From Planctomycetota bacterium (lineage in GTDB: Bacteria; Planctomycetota; Brocadiia; Brocadiales; Brocadiaceae): a stretch of DNA of 59,542 bases. The position numbers and the translations under genes were made by a program. Under the pieces are notes generated by a model, which was given only the letters and a program-made list of their open reading frames with translations, made no database searches and was not told the DNA's origin. Of the stretch, positions 1-8,941 are shown in pieces. Position 1 is the stretch's first letter; the number at the start of each line of letters is the position of its first letter. The stretch is from positions 1-59,542 of the forward strand of contig VGXV01000023.1 of assembly GCA_016873165.1 (NCBI GenBank), read 5' to 3'.

Positions 1-2
1 GC

Positions 3-119
3 ATCAAAATACAAAACGAAGCACGCAATCTCGTCGTTGACCTACCGACTCCTGACGGACATCTGGCAGAAATTCATACTCTCAAAGATCAACATTGGCG
101 CTCTTTCGCAATTTCTTAA
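3..119 (+). CDS. C-terminal fragment of an unidentified protein (cut by window edge)
   Basis: One frame is open from the first bases to a TAA at 117-119. It encodes about 38 residues of ordinary, mostly hydrophilic composition ending in WRSFAIS. I do not recognise the family. Its 3' end overlaps the 3' end of the truncated DUF5615 gene on the other strand, so either this frame or the last part of that one is accidental. The upstream sequence is outside the window, so coding status rests on the open frame and composition only. Confidence 0.3.
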   Translation: MKIQNEARNLVVDLPTPDGHLAEIHTLKDQHWRSFAIS

Positions 120-306
120 CCGGACAATGCTGGTCATGAGTAAAAATAACGGCCTTTATTTCTGATGCGTATCTGAAATGTTCTATGTCTGAAGCACCTA
201 TCATATCTTTTTCATGTGCAGAAACAGCTTTGATTCCACGTCTCTTTAATCCTGCGGCAATACGTATATCAACATTTTCATCAGTGTATATCTTTAATCT
301 TGCCAA
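82..306 (-). CDS. DUF5615 PIN-like protein (putative toxin), C-terminally truncated
   Basis: The 74-residue product starts with the family pattern KIYTDENVD, which supplies the first acidic residues of the PIN-like fold. It continues through a GASD segment to IFTHDQ, equivalent to the usual LVTRDKDF. Family members normally run to roughly 105-120 residues; here the sequence diverges right after the THDQ acidic motif and stops, so the C-terminal third is missing. The start overlaps the upstream DUF433 gene by 26 bases, the normal order for this toxin-antitoxin-like pair. The break falls where a convergent reading frame (3-119) begins, which suggests truncation by recombination. It may be inactive. 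Confidence 0.6.
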   Translation of the reverse strand: MARLKIYTDENVDIRIAAGLKRRGIKAVSAHEKDMIGASDIEHFRYASEIKAVIFTHDQHCPVKKLRKSANVDL

Positions 307-610
307 GTTTCTTCTCCAGTATGGAAGAATGTTTTTTCTTCATACCTTCTATATCCTGAAGTTCCGCTTTCCATGCACTATCGATATCTTCTTTGTGTTC
401 ATAGTAATATGAAAGAGCATCATGAACTTGTGGCAAATTTATCTGTGGCAGTGCGACTATTATATCCTCTGGAGACTGCCCCATAATTTCATATCGAATT
501 ACTATGTCCAGCACTCGTATTCCTGTACCTGAAATAACAGGCACGCCACCTCTTATTTTTTTATCCCTTGTAACATAGGGATGTTTTATTTGTTTTATTA
601 TTCCACTCAT
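281..610 (-). CDS. DUF433 family protein (putative antitoxin)
   Basis: This 109-residue protein contains the DUF433 signature in residues about 20-65: GGVPVISGTGIRV, then a helical stretch with SPEDI, then an ALSYYY helix. Known DUF433 proteins are small winged-helix-like DNA-binding candidates encoded just upstream of DUF5615 PIN-like proteins, as here. The family core is about 75 residues; this copy has a charged, Lys-rich C-terminal extension of about 35 residues that runs into the next gene. It is the first gene of the pair, so it probably represses its own promoter; that is inference. A GAGAG-type Shine-Dalgarno lies just upstream of the ATG. Confidence 0.8.
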   Translation of the reverse strand: MSGIIKQIKHPYVTRDKKIRGGVPVISGTGIRVLDIVIRYEIMGQSPEDIIVALPQINLPQVHDALSYYYEHKEDIDSAWKAELQDIEGMKKKHSSILEKKLGKIKDIH

Positions 611-646
611 TATATATTCTCTCCTTCACGTTACTTTTTAAGAGAT

Positions 647-840
647 TTAAAACGGTATATTCTCATCGGGCAGAAATTTTATGCTCATATCGCATATGCC
701 TCATATTCACATAGCTTCGCCGCATAATGAATAGCTGCTTTTACATCATCCGGGGTAAGTGACAACAAATCTATCCAAACGATCGTATCAGAATGATAGC
801 ATTCTGATACTAATGAGACAATCAAAATTATCCCATAGAA
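647..840 (-). pseudogene. Remnant of a second DUF433/DUF5615 pair
   Basis: Reading the minus strand from about 840, a frame encodes the typical C-terminal helix of DUF433 (LSLTPDDVKAAIHYAAKL) and stops with TGA at 687-685. An ATG at 688-686 overlaps that stop in an ATGA arrangement and begins MSIKFLPDEN, the typical N-terminus of a DUF5615 protein, but a TAA follows after 13 residues (649-647). The DUF433 N-terminal half is gone. So this is a decayed toxin-antitoxin-like pair lying just upstream of an intact DUF433 gene in the same orientation. The rest of the 611-936 gap shows nothing else. Confidence 0.6.
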
Positions 841-936
841 CAGTCAAAACAAAATACATCTATTTTCTTTAAAAGTACCCGCAAGATGGTATACTATTCC
901 CATGCAACACGGCAAATATATTAAGGATTACGGGCA

Positions 937-2280
937 ATGATACATCCCACAATAATCGACATTGACCATCTGAAGGCAGTCGTCAGCAAAAAATATTATT
1001 ATCTCGGCAAAAACAAGCAGCAGGAAATAGCACGCCTTATATTTGAGATTGCGAAACGGGAAAAGATTGGGTTTTCAGATGTTTTAGAGCAGATACCTTC
1101 TCCGCCCCACCGTTTTTCTTTTATTAAAAACTATTTGCTGGAGCGGCGTTATCCTTCATTTCAGCAAAAGGGGCTTAAAATAAGCCAGGCATTCTGTGAT
1201 GTCGATGTGAATCCCGCCTTCAAGGTGGATCTCACTAGAAAACCGCTCATAACGCCAAAACAGTTTTTTGTTGAAGAATCCGTTTTGTCTGCAGAAACCG
1301 TTCAACGAATACGTGACAAATTTCCTGACAGTGTTTTTACAACAATCAAGTCCTACCGTGAACACGTGAAAACCAGGGAATTTACTATAGTTGACTATAA
1401 TAAAAGACTTGAAAGTTTTTATCTTATCCGTGAAAAATTTGATTTTTACAAATACTGCCCCTGTTCAAATGATTCCTCGTCGTGCGGATATTTTGTGATG
1501 AATTTAGGAAGCGGATGTCCTTATGAATGTGCCTATTGCTTTCTTCAAAACTATGTTAATTCACCGGGTATCATGCTGCCTGTGAATATAGAAGATTTCT
1601 TTGACGTCTTCAGGAATTTAAAAAAGGACATGCGCCTTGGATCGGGAGAATTTACCGATTCCCTTGCATTCGACCACATCATGGAATATTCTCCCAAAAT
1701 CGTAAACTTCTTCCGGCACTATCCCAAAAGCACCTTCGAGTTTAAGACAAAGAGCAATAATGTACAACTGCTTACTTCATTGACCGGGGCAAAAAATGTC
1801 ATCATTTCCTGGTCATTAAATCCGCAGAAGTTAATTGATGCCGCAGAGTTTTTTACCGCCTCTCTTGATGAGAGATTAGAAGCCGCTCAAAAATGCATAG
1901 CGGCAGGATTTCGTGTGGCTTTCCACTTCGATCCGATTGTTTACTATGATGGATGGGAAGCGGATTACGAACTATTGGTCAATGCTGCTTTTGACAAGAT
2001 TGAAGCAGAAAATATTGCGTGGCTAAGCTTGGGCACACTGCGGGTATCCCCACAATTAAAGAAAATTATTGAAAACCGGTTCCCTGAAACTACCCTGCTT
2101 GATGAGGAATTTTTAACCGGTTTTGATGGAAAACTGAGGTACCCGGCAGAGGTACGATCATTCATTTACAACTCTATGACATCGTGGATACGGAAAAAGA
2201 GTAAAAATGTCCCCGTTTATTTATGTATGGAAGATAAAAAAATGCATCACAATACACAACTCTCCCTTACACTCCAATAA
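937..2280 (+). CDS. Radical SAM protein of the spore photoproduct lyase-like (SplB) family
   Basis: The 447-residue protein carries the radical SAM cluster motif C194-x3-C198-x2-C201 (GCPYECAYC) with the YCFLQ continuation typical of SPL-like enzymes. Genuine spore photoproduct lyase repairs a UV thymine dimer in spore DNA and is about 340 residues; this one has about 100 extra N-terminal residues. In the segment where Bacillus SPL has its hydrogen-donating cysteine (EAACTSD) this protein reads GEFTDSL, so that cysteine appears to be missing. No sporulation gene is nearby. Best called an SPL-family radical SAM enzyme acting on an unknown, perhaps nucleic acid, substrate. The ATG is preceded by AAGGATT. 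It stands alone, facing the GGDEF gene. Confidence 0.85.
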   Translation: MIHPTIIDIDHLKAVVSKKYYYLGKNKQQEIARLIFEIAKREKIGFSDVLEQIPSPPHRFSFIKNYLLERRYPSFQQKGLKISQAFCDVDVNPAFKVDLTRKPLITPKQFFVEESVLSAETVQRIRDKFPDSVFTTIKSYREHVKTREFTIVDYNKRLESFYLIREKFDFYKYCPCSNDSSSCGYFVMNLGSGCPYECAYCFLQNYVNSPGIMLPVNIEDFFDVFRNLKKDMRLGSGEFTDSLAFDHIMEYSPKIVNFFRHYPKSTFEFKTKSNNVQLLTSLTGAKNVIISWSLNPQKLIDAAEFFTASLDERLEAAQKCIAAGFRVAFHFDPIVYYDGWEADYELLVNAAFDKIEAENIAWLSLGTLRVSPQLKKIIENRFPETTLLDEEFLTGFDGKLRYPAEVRSFIYNSMTSWIRKKSKNVPVYLCMEDKKMHHNTQLSLTLQ

Positions 2281-2372
2281 ACAGTTTAATTAGACCTTTT
2301 TAACTATTTTAAGGAAATGAAAGATACATTTCGTGCCAGGAGAAACCGCCATAAAGAGATTTTGATGAATAA

Positions 2373-4631
2373 CTATGGCACTTCTACCCGGTTTCTCCCA
2401 TTTTTCTTGGCTTTGTATAATGCATCATCTGCTACATTTACCAGTGTTTCACCGGCACCATGTTCCGGAAACGAAGCAATTCCTATGCTTACGGTCAGTT
2501 TAAGCATTTGTCCGTGAACAATCGTATCAAAGCATGATGTCTCTATTGACTTACGAATCGATTCTGCTTTTTCTCTTGCATGTGCAATATCTGCTTCCGG
2601 CATAATAATTACAAATTCTTCACCACCATATCGCGCCAATACGTCTGAAGTTCTCAAAGAATTGTTTAAAATCTTCGAGACTTCCTGCAAAACCCGGTCA
2701 CCTGCCGTGTGGCCATACGTATCATTAATGCTCTTAAAGTGGTCTAAATCCAATAAAAGCAAGCATAAATGTTCATTGCGCCTCTTTGTTAATGCCAGTT
2801 GTTTCTTCAGCATTTCATCAAAAAATCTTCTGTTATAAATGCCGGTTAACGCATCGGTAATTGCCGTGCGTTTTGCAAAATTCATTAATCTGATTCTTTG
2901 TAACGCTGACATTGCAAGGCCAACATATGTTGCCAATAATTTCCGTACCTCTTCATTATGCCAATATTCTGTTTCTTTCTTTATTACAAACAATATTCCG
3001 ATCGTCGTCCCGCCGGTTATTAAGGGAAAGCATGCGTAACCGCCGCCCTCTTCAAATTTAAATGCCAGGCATTCACATGCATGTTCTTTTACAATATCGG
3101 CAACATAAAGCTCCTTGCCTGTCCTTATTACCCGGCACAATAAAGGATCAAGAAGCACTTCATTCTTTATTATTTTGTCTGATATTCCCGGTGGGTCAAT
3201 AATAACATCATTCAGTAAATGGTTGTCATTATCCAGCAGAAATATTGCAATCACATCCGGATTTAAAACTTCTTTTAAGGTTTTGGATAAATGTTTAAAT
3301 AACACATCTTCTTGTGTTTCCTCATTGAGAAACGTAGAGAAATCCATTAATCTTCTCAGATTTCTGAAATTATTGTCTCTTTCGACTTCAAGAGCTTTCT
3401 GATCAGTAATGTTTTCCTTAATAGCAATAAATTGTACTATTTCCCCCTTACGGTTTTTTACCGGTGAGATCGAGGTTGATTCCCAATAAAGTTCACCATT
3501 TTTCTTTTTATTACATAATTCACCACGCCATTCCTCTCCGGAGGAAACCGTCTTCCATAAATGCTTATACAATTCCGGAGGCGTGCTGCCGGATTTTAAA
3601 ATAGATGGATTTTTACCAATAACCTCATCATACTTATACCCGGTTAACTGGGTAAATCTTTGATTGACATACTCTATTTGCCCATTGGTATTCGTAATCA
3701 TCACGGACGCAGGGCCATATTCGACCGCCCTGTGCAGTTTATGAAGCTCTTCTTCTATAAACACATTTTCAGTAATATCCAGATTGGCAATAATAATATT
3801 CTGCGGTTCTTTTTCATCATTACAAATAATTTCAGCATACGACCGGATGACACGTTCAGTTTCATCGGGAAGAATTATCCTGTACTCGATATCAAGCGCT
3901 TTTCCTTCATGCAATGTTGTATAAAACGAATCTTTCACAAAATTACGATCATCTTCATGCACACACGCTATAAATTCTTCAATATTGCCGGGAGATTCTT
4001 CCCGGCTGAAACCGTACATGTGAAAAATACCTTCCGGAATACGCAGTTTTCTGTTTTCGACATCCCACTCCCAACTGCTTAACTGGGCAATTCTCTGGGC
4101 ATGGGCAAGGGTATCTTTACTTTTACGCAACTCGTCTTCCATAAGTTTGCGTTCGGTAATATCGGTAATTGTTGCCACATAGCCGGCGCTCTCTTTTATT
4201 TCCTTTGAATCAGAAAAAACTACATGAACTGCCACACATAATACCCACGTAATTTTCCCCTCATAGTGAACAAGGCGAAACTCCGATTTAAATGCCCGTT
4301 TATTTTTTACCGCATTTTCCCATTCTCTCAATACACGCGCCCTGTCATCATGATGCAGGGCATACACCCACCCATTCCCCAGTGATTCCTCCGCAGTGAA
4401 CCCTGTAACATTACACCACTGTTCATTAACGAATAAAAAATTCCCTTCGTGGTCTGTATAGAAAACTCCCACAGGCAGAACATTTGTTACCGTGCGGAAA
4501 CGTACTTCACTTTCCCTGAGTAATTCATTCTTTTGTTTATAATCAATCAATAAAGATCTTAATTCGTTGTTGTCTATGGGTAAAGATTCAACATTTTTCA
4601 TTGATTCCGTTTTCCTATGAGACTCGTTCAT
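2373..4631 (-). CDS. PAS-PAS-PAS-GAF diguanylate cyclase
   Basis: This 752-residue soluble protein has three PAS/PAC modules (about residues 35-165, 175-295 and 300-420), a GAF domain (about 430-585) and a C-terminal GGDEF domain. The catalytic domain has the DALTGIYNR entry motif and an intact active site ARYGGEEF, so it should make c-di-GMP from two GTP. I see no transmembrane segment or signal peptide, so it senses a cytoplasmic signal. No haem- or flavin-specific residue can be assigned by eye. It is monocistronic, convergent with the SPL-like gene and followed upstream by a long non-coding stretch. Other c-di-GMP parts in the window are two GAF-GGDEF proteins and a PilZ protein. Confidence 0.93.
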   Translation of the reverse strand: MNESHRKTESMKNVESLPIDNNELRSLLIDYKQKNELLRESEVRFRTVTNVLPVGVFYTDHEGNFLFVNEQWCNVTGFTAEESLGNGWVYALHHDDRARVLREWENAVKNKRAFKSEFRLVHYEGKITWVLCVAVHVVFSDSKEIKESAGYVATITDITERKLMEDELRKSKDTLAHAQRIAQLSSWEWDVENRKLRIPEGIFHMYGFSREESPGNIEEFIACVHEDDRNFVKDSFYTTLHEGKALDIEYRIILPDETERVIRSYAEIICNDEKEPQNIIIANLDITENVFIEEELHKLHRAVEYGPASVMITNTNGQIEYVNQRFTQLTGYKYDEVIGKNPSILKSGSTPPELYKHLWKTVSSGEEWRGELCNKKKNGELYWESTSISPVKNRKGEIVQFIAIKENITDQKALEVERDNNFRNLRRLMDFSTFLNEETQEDVLFKHLSKTLKEVLNPDVIAIFLLDNDNHLLNDVIIDPPGISDKIIKNEVLLDPLLCRVIRTGKELYVADIVKEHACECLAFKFEEGGGYACFPLITGGTTIGILFVIKKETEYWHNEEVRKLLATYVGLAMSALQRIRLMNFAKRTAITDALTGIYNRRFFDEMLKKQLALTKRRNEHLCLLLLDLDHFKSINDTYGHTAGDRVLQEVSKILNNSLRTSDVLARYGGEEFVIIMPEADIAHAREKAESIRKSIETSCFDTIVHGQMLKLTVSIGIASFPEHGAGETLVNVADDALYKAKKNGRNRVEVP

Positions 4632-4825
4632 TTATTACCTACACCACACGCATTTTTACCAAAGCTATTTCCTTTTCCTTTATTCATACAAACCTTAAAA
4701 ACGGCTCCGTTCAATCTTAAACTAAAGTACATTTTACATTTTTAAAAACCGCAATGTCAATGTATTACGCAGTGTATGTTTCCAAAATTTCACTTAATGA
4801 GGCCTTGCGTCTGCTTTTTTGATAT

Positions 4826-4849
4826 AGAACGAAGCAATCGCTTCGTTCT
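4826..4849. repeat. Perfect inverted repeat, possible hairpin
   Basis: Two 10-base arms (AGAACGAAGC and GCTTCGTTCT) flank a 4-base loop, inside the 638-base gap between the GGDEF gene and bacterioferritin. It lacks a clear T-run on either side, so it is not an obvious terminator. It could be a protein-binding palindrome or a decayed repeat element. Confidence 0.5.
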
Positions 4850-4953
4850 GCAACTTTGAAATTCCTTACCATAAATTTACTAAAAACACCTTATTTCCCT
4901 CCCCATCATTTTCATTGCACGTATCTATATCCCAAATATAATTCTCAGGAAAA

Positions 4954-5079
4954 TTGTTAGTTGAAATTACTCAGTATAGCGATGGGAAAAATGCTGAATT
5001 GCAGGTATCTGAACGCTTTGAAGAAGATGAAAGGAAAGCAGTTGAATCGGGAGAGAAAATAAATCTGCACAATAATTAA
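4954..5079 (+). pseudogene. Possible coding remnant in the gap before bacterioferritin
   Basis: A short frame from TTG 4954 to TAA 5077-5079 encodes about 41 residues with protein-like composition (LVEITQYSDGKNAELQ, then an acidic-basic helix). A stop lies just upstream and no Shine-Dalgarno is seen. The opposite-strand frame through the same DNA is implausibly rich in Ile, Phe and Leu and looks like its shadow. I do not recognise the fragment; it may be the tail of a lost gene. Nothing else is seen in 4632-5269 except the hairpin at 4826-4849. Confidence 0.25.
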
Positions 5080-5269
5080 CAGATAGATCGTGTCCGGTTC
5101 ATCTTTTAATAGAATCAAAAATATAGAGGCAATATCTTTTGCATAATATTCCTCGGGGAAAAACAAAATCATCCTGTGTTTTAATAATTAAAACCCGGAT
5201 ATTTTACTATTGTCTGCTCCTTTTGTTATCTGCCAATATGGAGCGCAGACAGGTTTCCTCCATATAGCG

Positions 5270-5740
5270 TCACATTAAATGCGAAACCACGTATGTATCG
5301 CCATATTTTTCAATATTGCTTACCATTGTCTGCAGATCGCTTAAATGTTCCTCTTCCGACTTGAGGATTTCTTCCAAAAGCATTCTGCTGCCATGATCTT
5401 TTTCATTAAAACAGGTGGTGATGCCTTCGTTCAATCTCGCAATAGCCTTAATTTCGATATCAATATTAAGTTTTAACATTTCAACAGGATCTACCTGTTT
5501 TTCTACAGGCAGTTCGTGTTTCTGGTTTTTGACTCTTGCGCCCAAAAATAAAATTCGCTCCGCCAGGATTTCCGCATGCTTCATTTCGTCAATTGCATCT
5601 TTCTCCAGAATTTCCGCAAGTTTCTTTAACCCCAAATCTTCACATTTTGTGTGCTGATCCATATATATGCCAACAGCGCCAATCTCCGCCGTATGTACCT
5701 CACATAGCATTTTATAAACTTTCTCGTTTACGTTCTTCAT
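5270..5740 (-). CDS. bfr: Bacterioferritin
   Basis: I use the ATG at 5740 because AGGAGATCA sits just before it, giving 156 residues, close to the 158 of E. coli Bfr. The product is a four-helix ferritin that forms 24-subunit iron-storage shells with haem between subunits. Visible ferroxidase ligands are the Glu in the first helix (HTAEIGAV), the ExxH of DEMKHAE, the Glu of IDIEIKAI and a second ExxH in SEEEHL. The Met inside DEMKHAE matches the axial haem ligand Met52 of E. coli Bfr, which separates it from non-haem ferritins. The gene is monocistronic with its own promoter. Iron storage fits an organism full of c-type cytochromes. Confidence 0.93.
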   Translation of the reverse strand: MKNVNEKVYKMLCEVHTAEIGAVGIYMDQHTKCEDLGLKKLAEILEKDAIDEMKHAEILAERILFLGARVKNQKHELPVEKQVDPVEMLKLNIDIEIKAIARLNEGITTCFNEKDHGSRMLLEEILKSEEEHLSDLQTMVSNIEKYGDTYVVSHLM

Positions 5741-5790
5741 TTGATCTCCTTTCTCATTAATTATAAAAACCCCATGTACAACCTGACTAA

Positions 5791-5819
5791 AATATATAAA
5801 AAGAATCAATAAAAATCAA
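5791..5819 (-). promoter_or_regulatory. Sigma-70-type promoter of bacterioferritin
   Basis: On the minus strand TTGATT (5819-5814) is followed after 17 bases by TATATT (5796-5791), about 50 bases before the bfr ATG. Just upstream (5830-5860) lies an AT-rich stretch of ATAAT-like hexamers that could bind Fur, but AT-richness alone could produce it. The -35 box also lies in a small inverted repeat (AAAAATCAA / TTGATTTTT) that could end der transcription. Confidence 0.5.
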
Positions 5820-5911
5820 ATTGATTTTTATATAATAATTATTATTTATAGATAATTTATACAAGATATTTCAGAAATCAGGTTTGTGCCGCTTCCTCGT
5901 GATTATACAAA

Positions 5912-7249
5912 CTAAGACGGTTCTGTGTCCTGTTTTGTCTTTGATCTTTCACGGAAATAAAATTTAAGGGGAATTTCTGAAAATGGCAGTTTGCTTCGGA
6001 GTTGATTGCCAAGATATCGTTCGTAATTACTATCAAAAAGCTTTGGATCGTTCACAAATATCACAAACGTAGGAGGGGCTACATTTATCTGTGTACTGTA
6101 ATACACTTTTGGAGTCTTTGACTTTCTTTGCGAAGGACGCTGCAGTGTCAATGCATCCTCCACTACTTTGTTTAATTCCGCAGTAGAAACCCGTGTGTTG
6201 GCCTGCTCATAGAGATCCATGGCAAGATGAATCATTTCAACCACGTGATCATTGTTTTTAGCGCTAATAAATGAAAGTGGGGCAAATGATAGACCCGGCA
6301 GGTTTTTAGCGATGTACGCATGGTATTTTTCCATTTCGATCCCCTTAACCAAATCCCATTTGTTAATAACAATCACACATGGTTTTCTTTCTGAGTCTAT
6401 ATATGCGCCCAATTTTTTATCTACCTCTGAGATTGCAAGAGTCGCATCAATCAGGAATAACACCACATCTGCCCTCCGGATAGATCTTTCCGCACGAGCC
6501 ATGCTGTAAAATTCAATGGAATCTTTTACCTGTTTTTTTTTACGCACACCGGCAGTATCTATCGCCAGGAATTGTTTATTATCCATTTCGAATTTTACGT
6601 CAATTGAATCTCTTGTTGTTCCAGGCACCTCGCTTACAATTACACGCTGCTCCCCGGCAAGAGTATTAATTAAAGTAGATTTTCCTGCATTTCGCTTCCC
6701 TACAATTGCCAGTTTCATGATAGCCTCGGAAGGGATATCGCTGGAATCCTGCGGAGGGAAAAAAGAAATGATTTTATCCAGTAAATCAGACCGTCCGTAT
6801 CCCTCTATTGCTGAAACCGGAAATGGTTTCCCGAAACCCAATTTATTAAATTCCCCCGTTAAATATTCAAATTTCGGAACATCTACCTTATTCGCAACAA
6901 GAATTATTTCCTTTTTTATATGTCGTAATCTTTCCGCAACGATTCTGTCCAGAGGCGTTATGCCTTCACGCACATCCACCACAAAAAGAACACTATCCGC
7001 GGCGGCAAGCGCAATTTCTATCTGCGCCTCAATATCTTTTGTAAGCCCATCAGAATCCATGACCCCCATGCCTCCCGTATCTACCAGCTCAAACACATAG
7101 TCTTTATGGCGTATTTCCGTTGATACACGGTCTCTGGTAACACCACAGGTGGGTTCAACAATAGATATCCTTCGTTTGGAAAAACAATTAAACAACGCTG
7201 ATTTTCCTACATTTGGTCTTCCAACAATCACTACTACAGGTAACGGCAT
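5912..7249 (-). CDS. der: Ribosome-associated GTPase Der (EngA)
   Basis: The 445-residue protein has two tandem GTPase domains followed by a KH-like domain, the arrangement unique to Der, which assists maturation of the 50S subunit. Domain 1 shows GRPNVGKSALFN near residue 10, DTGG and NKVD; domain 2 shows GKRNAGKSTLIN near residue 185, DTAG and NKWD. The C-terminal part (about 345-445) ends in a basic tail. Length and all G-motifs are normal. It begins with ATG and MPLPVVVIVG. It is separated by 275 non-coding bases from the membrane-protein group upstream, so it probably has its own promoter, though I could not assign one. Confidence 0.97.
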   Translation of the reverse strand: MPLPVVVIVGRPNVGKSALFNCFSKRRISIVEPTCGVTRDRVSTEIRHKDYVFELVDTGGMGVMDSDGLTKDIEAQIEIALAAADSVLFVVDVREGITPLDRIVAERLRHIKKEIILVANKVDVPKFEYLTGEFNKLGFGKPFPVSAIEGYGRSDLLDKIISFFPPQDSSDIPSEAIMKLAIVGKRNAGKSTLINTLAGEQRVIVSEVPGTTRDSIDVKFEMDNKQFLAIDTAGVRKKKQVKDSIEFYSMARAERSIRRADVVLFLIDATLAISEVDKKLGAYIDSERKPCVIVINKWDLVKGIEMEKYHAYIAKNLPGLSFAPLSFISAKNNDHVVEMIHLAMDLYEQANTRVSTAELNKVVEDALTLQRPSQRKSKTPKVYYSTQINVAPPTFVIFVNDPKLFDSNYERYLGNQLRSKLPFSEIPLKFYFRERSKTKQDTEPS

Positions 7250-7524
7250 ATTTAACTCAAATAGATTTACAATAATAAATTTAATATAAATACACTAAAA
7301 AAGATTATACTCTGTTGCTTTAAAATCACACAATAAATTGTTGTAATGTAAATCCAGAAAGATTTCCCTTAATGCGTGATGTTTTCCAGGAAATGAAAAT
7401 AAGCCCGATTCTTTATTTATGACGAGACACTATCAAATATTATGGAAGGAAATTCACTCAATACTATCAGTATGAAATGAAGCAGCAAGATATGCCTTAT
7501 TTTTATTCTGGACGAATATTTCCG

Positions 7525-8745
7525 TTATTCATTCTTTGTGTTTTCATCGGTAAATTGATTTCTCTCTCCATCATTACGTGTGCTTTCAGAAAACTCCTTT
7601 GAATCATTATTGCGGATACCGGATGTCAGTTGATCCTGTCCGTTATTTTCCAAATACACATCAGTAAAATTTGTACTGTCTATCTCTTTCCTCAACAAAA
7701 AGTAAATAACCGTTTTTGCCGAAAAAATATAATTGATAAAAAAATTCCACACTGCCAATTTTATAAAAAAGATGTAAACAATCAACATGCCCGCAAGAAA
7801 TTTTAAAGACCATCCGCCGAGAATGGAAACCGCTGCCTGTGTTTTATCAACAGGTTTCATGCAAAAACCGAGGCAGGCAATATTGCATCTCTGTAATATA
7901 TACGATTTAACCGCAAAAAATTTCTCACCCATCCCAAATCCTACGGTACAAAAAGACAAATGAATCACCAACCATGCCGAAAGAGCAACGATTGAAAGAC
8001 AAATAATGCCATATACTATATATATCCCACAATACATACAAAATTGTTTCGGCCTTGAAAGCACATAGCTGTATGCGCGACTCATCGCATCAAAGGCATC
8101 CGATCCCTCGGCGCTGATCGTCGGGTACATAAAACACATGCCCAATACTCCGATTATCCCAACAAATGCCATCATTAAGCCGGCAATAAAAGCAAAAGGA
8201 AATCCCAGCGCGACAACTAATTCTCCCAGTACAGGTATTCTTCCTATCAATCCCCCAATCACATTACATAACCCGAAGAAAAATACTCCTAAAAAAGGAA
8301 TCATAGGAGACCAAAAAAAAGACCAGAATTTTTTTCTGGCAAATTTAATTGCGTCTATTAACCGAACATTTTCATCTCTTGCATAATCAAGCGCAGTTAT
8401 TCTGGTAATTGCGCCACCCAATAACGACCATATCGCCAAAAGCCCCAAAACTACAACCATGAAAGCGAAAAACCCGCCCATGCTGAATGAAGTAGCAACC
8501 GATGAAAAATTTGATCCATGTATGGGACAATTCTCCCGCATTGAAGATAAAATAATCTTTATAAAAAAGAACGGCGACACATTTATTATTTTCAACGCAG
8601 AAAAAAATGACACCGCCATCACACACCACACCAAACTTATCAGAAGACCGGCATACCCAAGGAACATCTTCTTTGGATCGAATGCCATTTTAAAAGCAAT
8701 AAAGATATCACGCCAGCTATGTATATGTGTCTTTGTTTCAACCAT
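7525..8745 (-). CDS. Polytopic membrane protein of unknown function
   Basis: This 406-residue protein has about six to eight hydrophobic segments between residues 15 and 350, then a hydrophilic, Asn/Glu-rich tail of about 55 residues. Glycine-rich membrane stretches and a soluble loop with several Cys (around the KSYILQRCNIACLGFC region) are visible. I do not recognise a named family; it broadly resembles uncharacterised multi-pass proteins found in planctomycetes. Its ATG overlaps the end of yacG by 8 bases, so it is translated as the last gene of the fmdB-yacG group. It might be regulated or assembled with those zinc proteins, but nothing in the sequence shows a specific role. Confidence 0.75.
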   Translation of the reverse strand: MVETKTHIHSWRDIFIAFKMAFDPKKMFLGYAGLLISLVWCVMAVSFFSALKIINVSPFFFIKIILSSMRENCPIHGSNFSSVATSFSMGGFFAFMVVVLGLLAIWSLLGGAITRITALDYARDENVRLIDAIKFARKKFWSFFWSPMIPFLGVFFFGLCNVIGGLIGRIPVLGELVVALGFPFAFIAGLMMAFVGIIGVLGMCFMYPTISAEGSDAFDAMSRAYSYVLSRPKQFCMYCGIYIVYGIICLSIVALSAWLVIHLSFCTVGFGMGEKFFAVKSYILQRCNIACLGFCMKPVDKTQAAVSILGGWSLKFLAGMLIVYIFFIKLAVWNFFINYIFSAKTVIYFLLRKEIDSTNFTDVYLENNGQDQLTSGIRNNDSKEFSESTRNDGERNQFTDENTKNE

Positions 8746-8941
8746 TGATTCCTTCTCCCTTCTCCACTATGCTTTTTGCCCCATCACTACTTTCATCTTC
8801 CGCGATACAATATTTCTCATCCATCCATTTGCCGAAATCAATCAATTTACATCTGTTGCTGCAAAAAGGAAAATATGGCAAATCTTTGATCTCACGATAG
8901 AAAAGTATTTTTTTACAACAGGGGCAATTAACTTTCGGCAT
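8738..8941 (-). CDS. yacG: YacG-like zinc-binding protein (DNA gyrase inhibitor family)
   Basis: I use the ATG at 8941 (MPKVNCPCC), giving 67 residues, the usual YacG size; the longer in-frame start adds only a Lys/Arg-rich run that belongs to the overlapping fmdB gene. A Cys4 zinc site is visible: CPCC, then FCSNRC, followed by the family signature CKLIDFGKW. YacG in E. coli binds GyrB and inhibits gyrase; whether this one does is untested. It overlaps fmdB by 14 bases and the downstream membrane gene by 8 bases, so the three are translationally coupled. Confidence 0.85.
   Translation of the reverse strand: MPKVNCPCCKKILFYREIKDLPYFPFCSNRCKLIDFGKWMDEKYCIAEDESSDGAKSIVEKGEGING

Noticed and set aside
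4957-5172. 71-residue minus-strand frame, mostly Ile, Phe and Leu
   Set aside because: Composition is implausible and the frame lies opposite a more protein-like plus-strand remnant; no ribosome-binding site.
6516-7100. Long plus-strand frame inside the der gene
   Set aside because: Shadow of the der coding strand; der has complete G-motifs.
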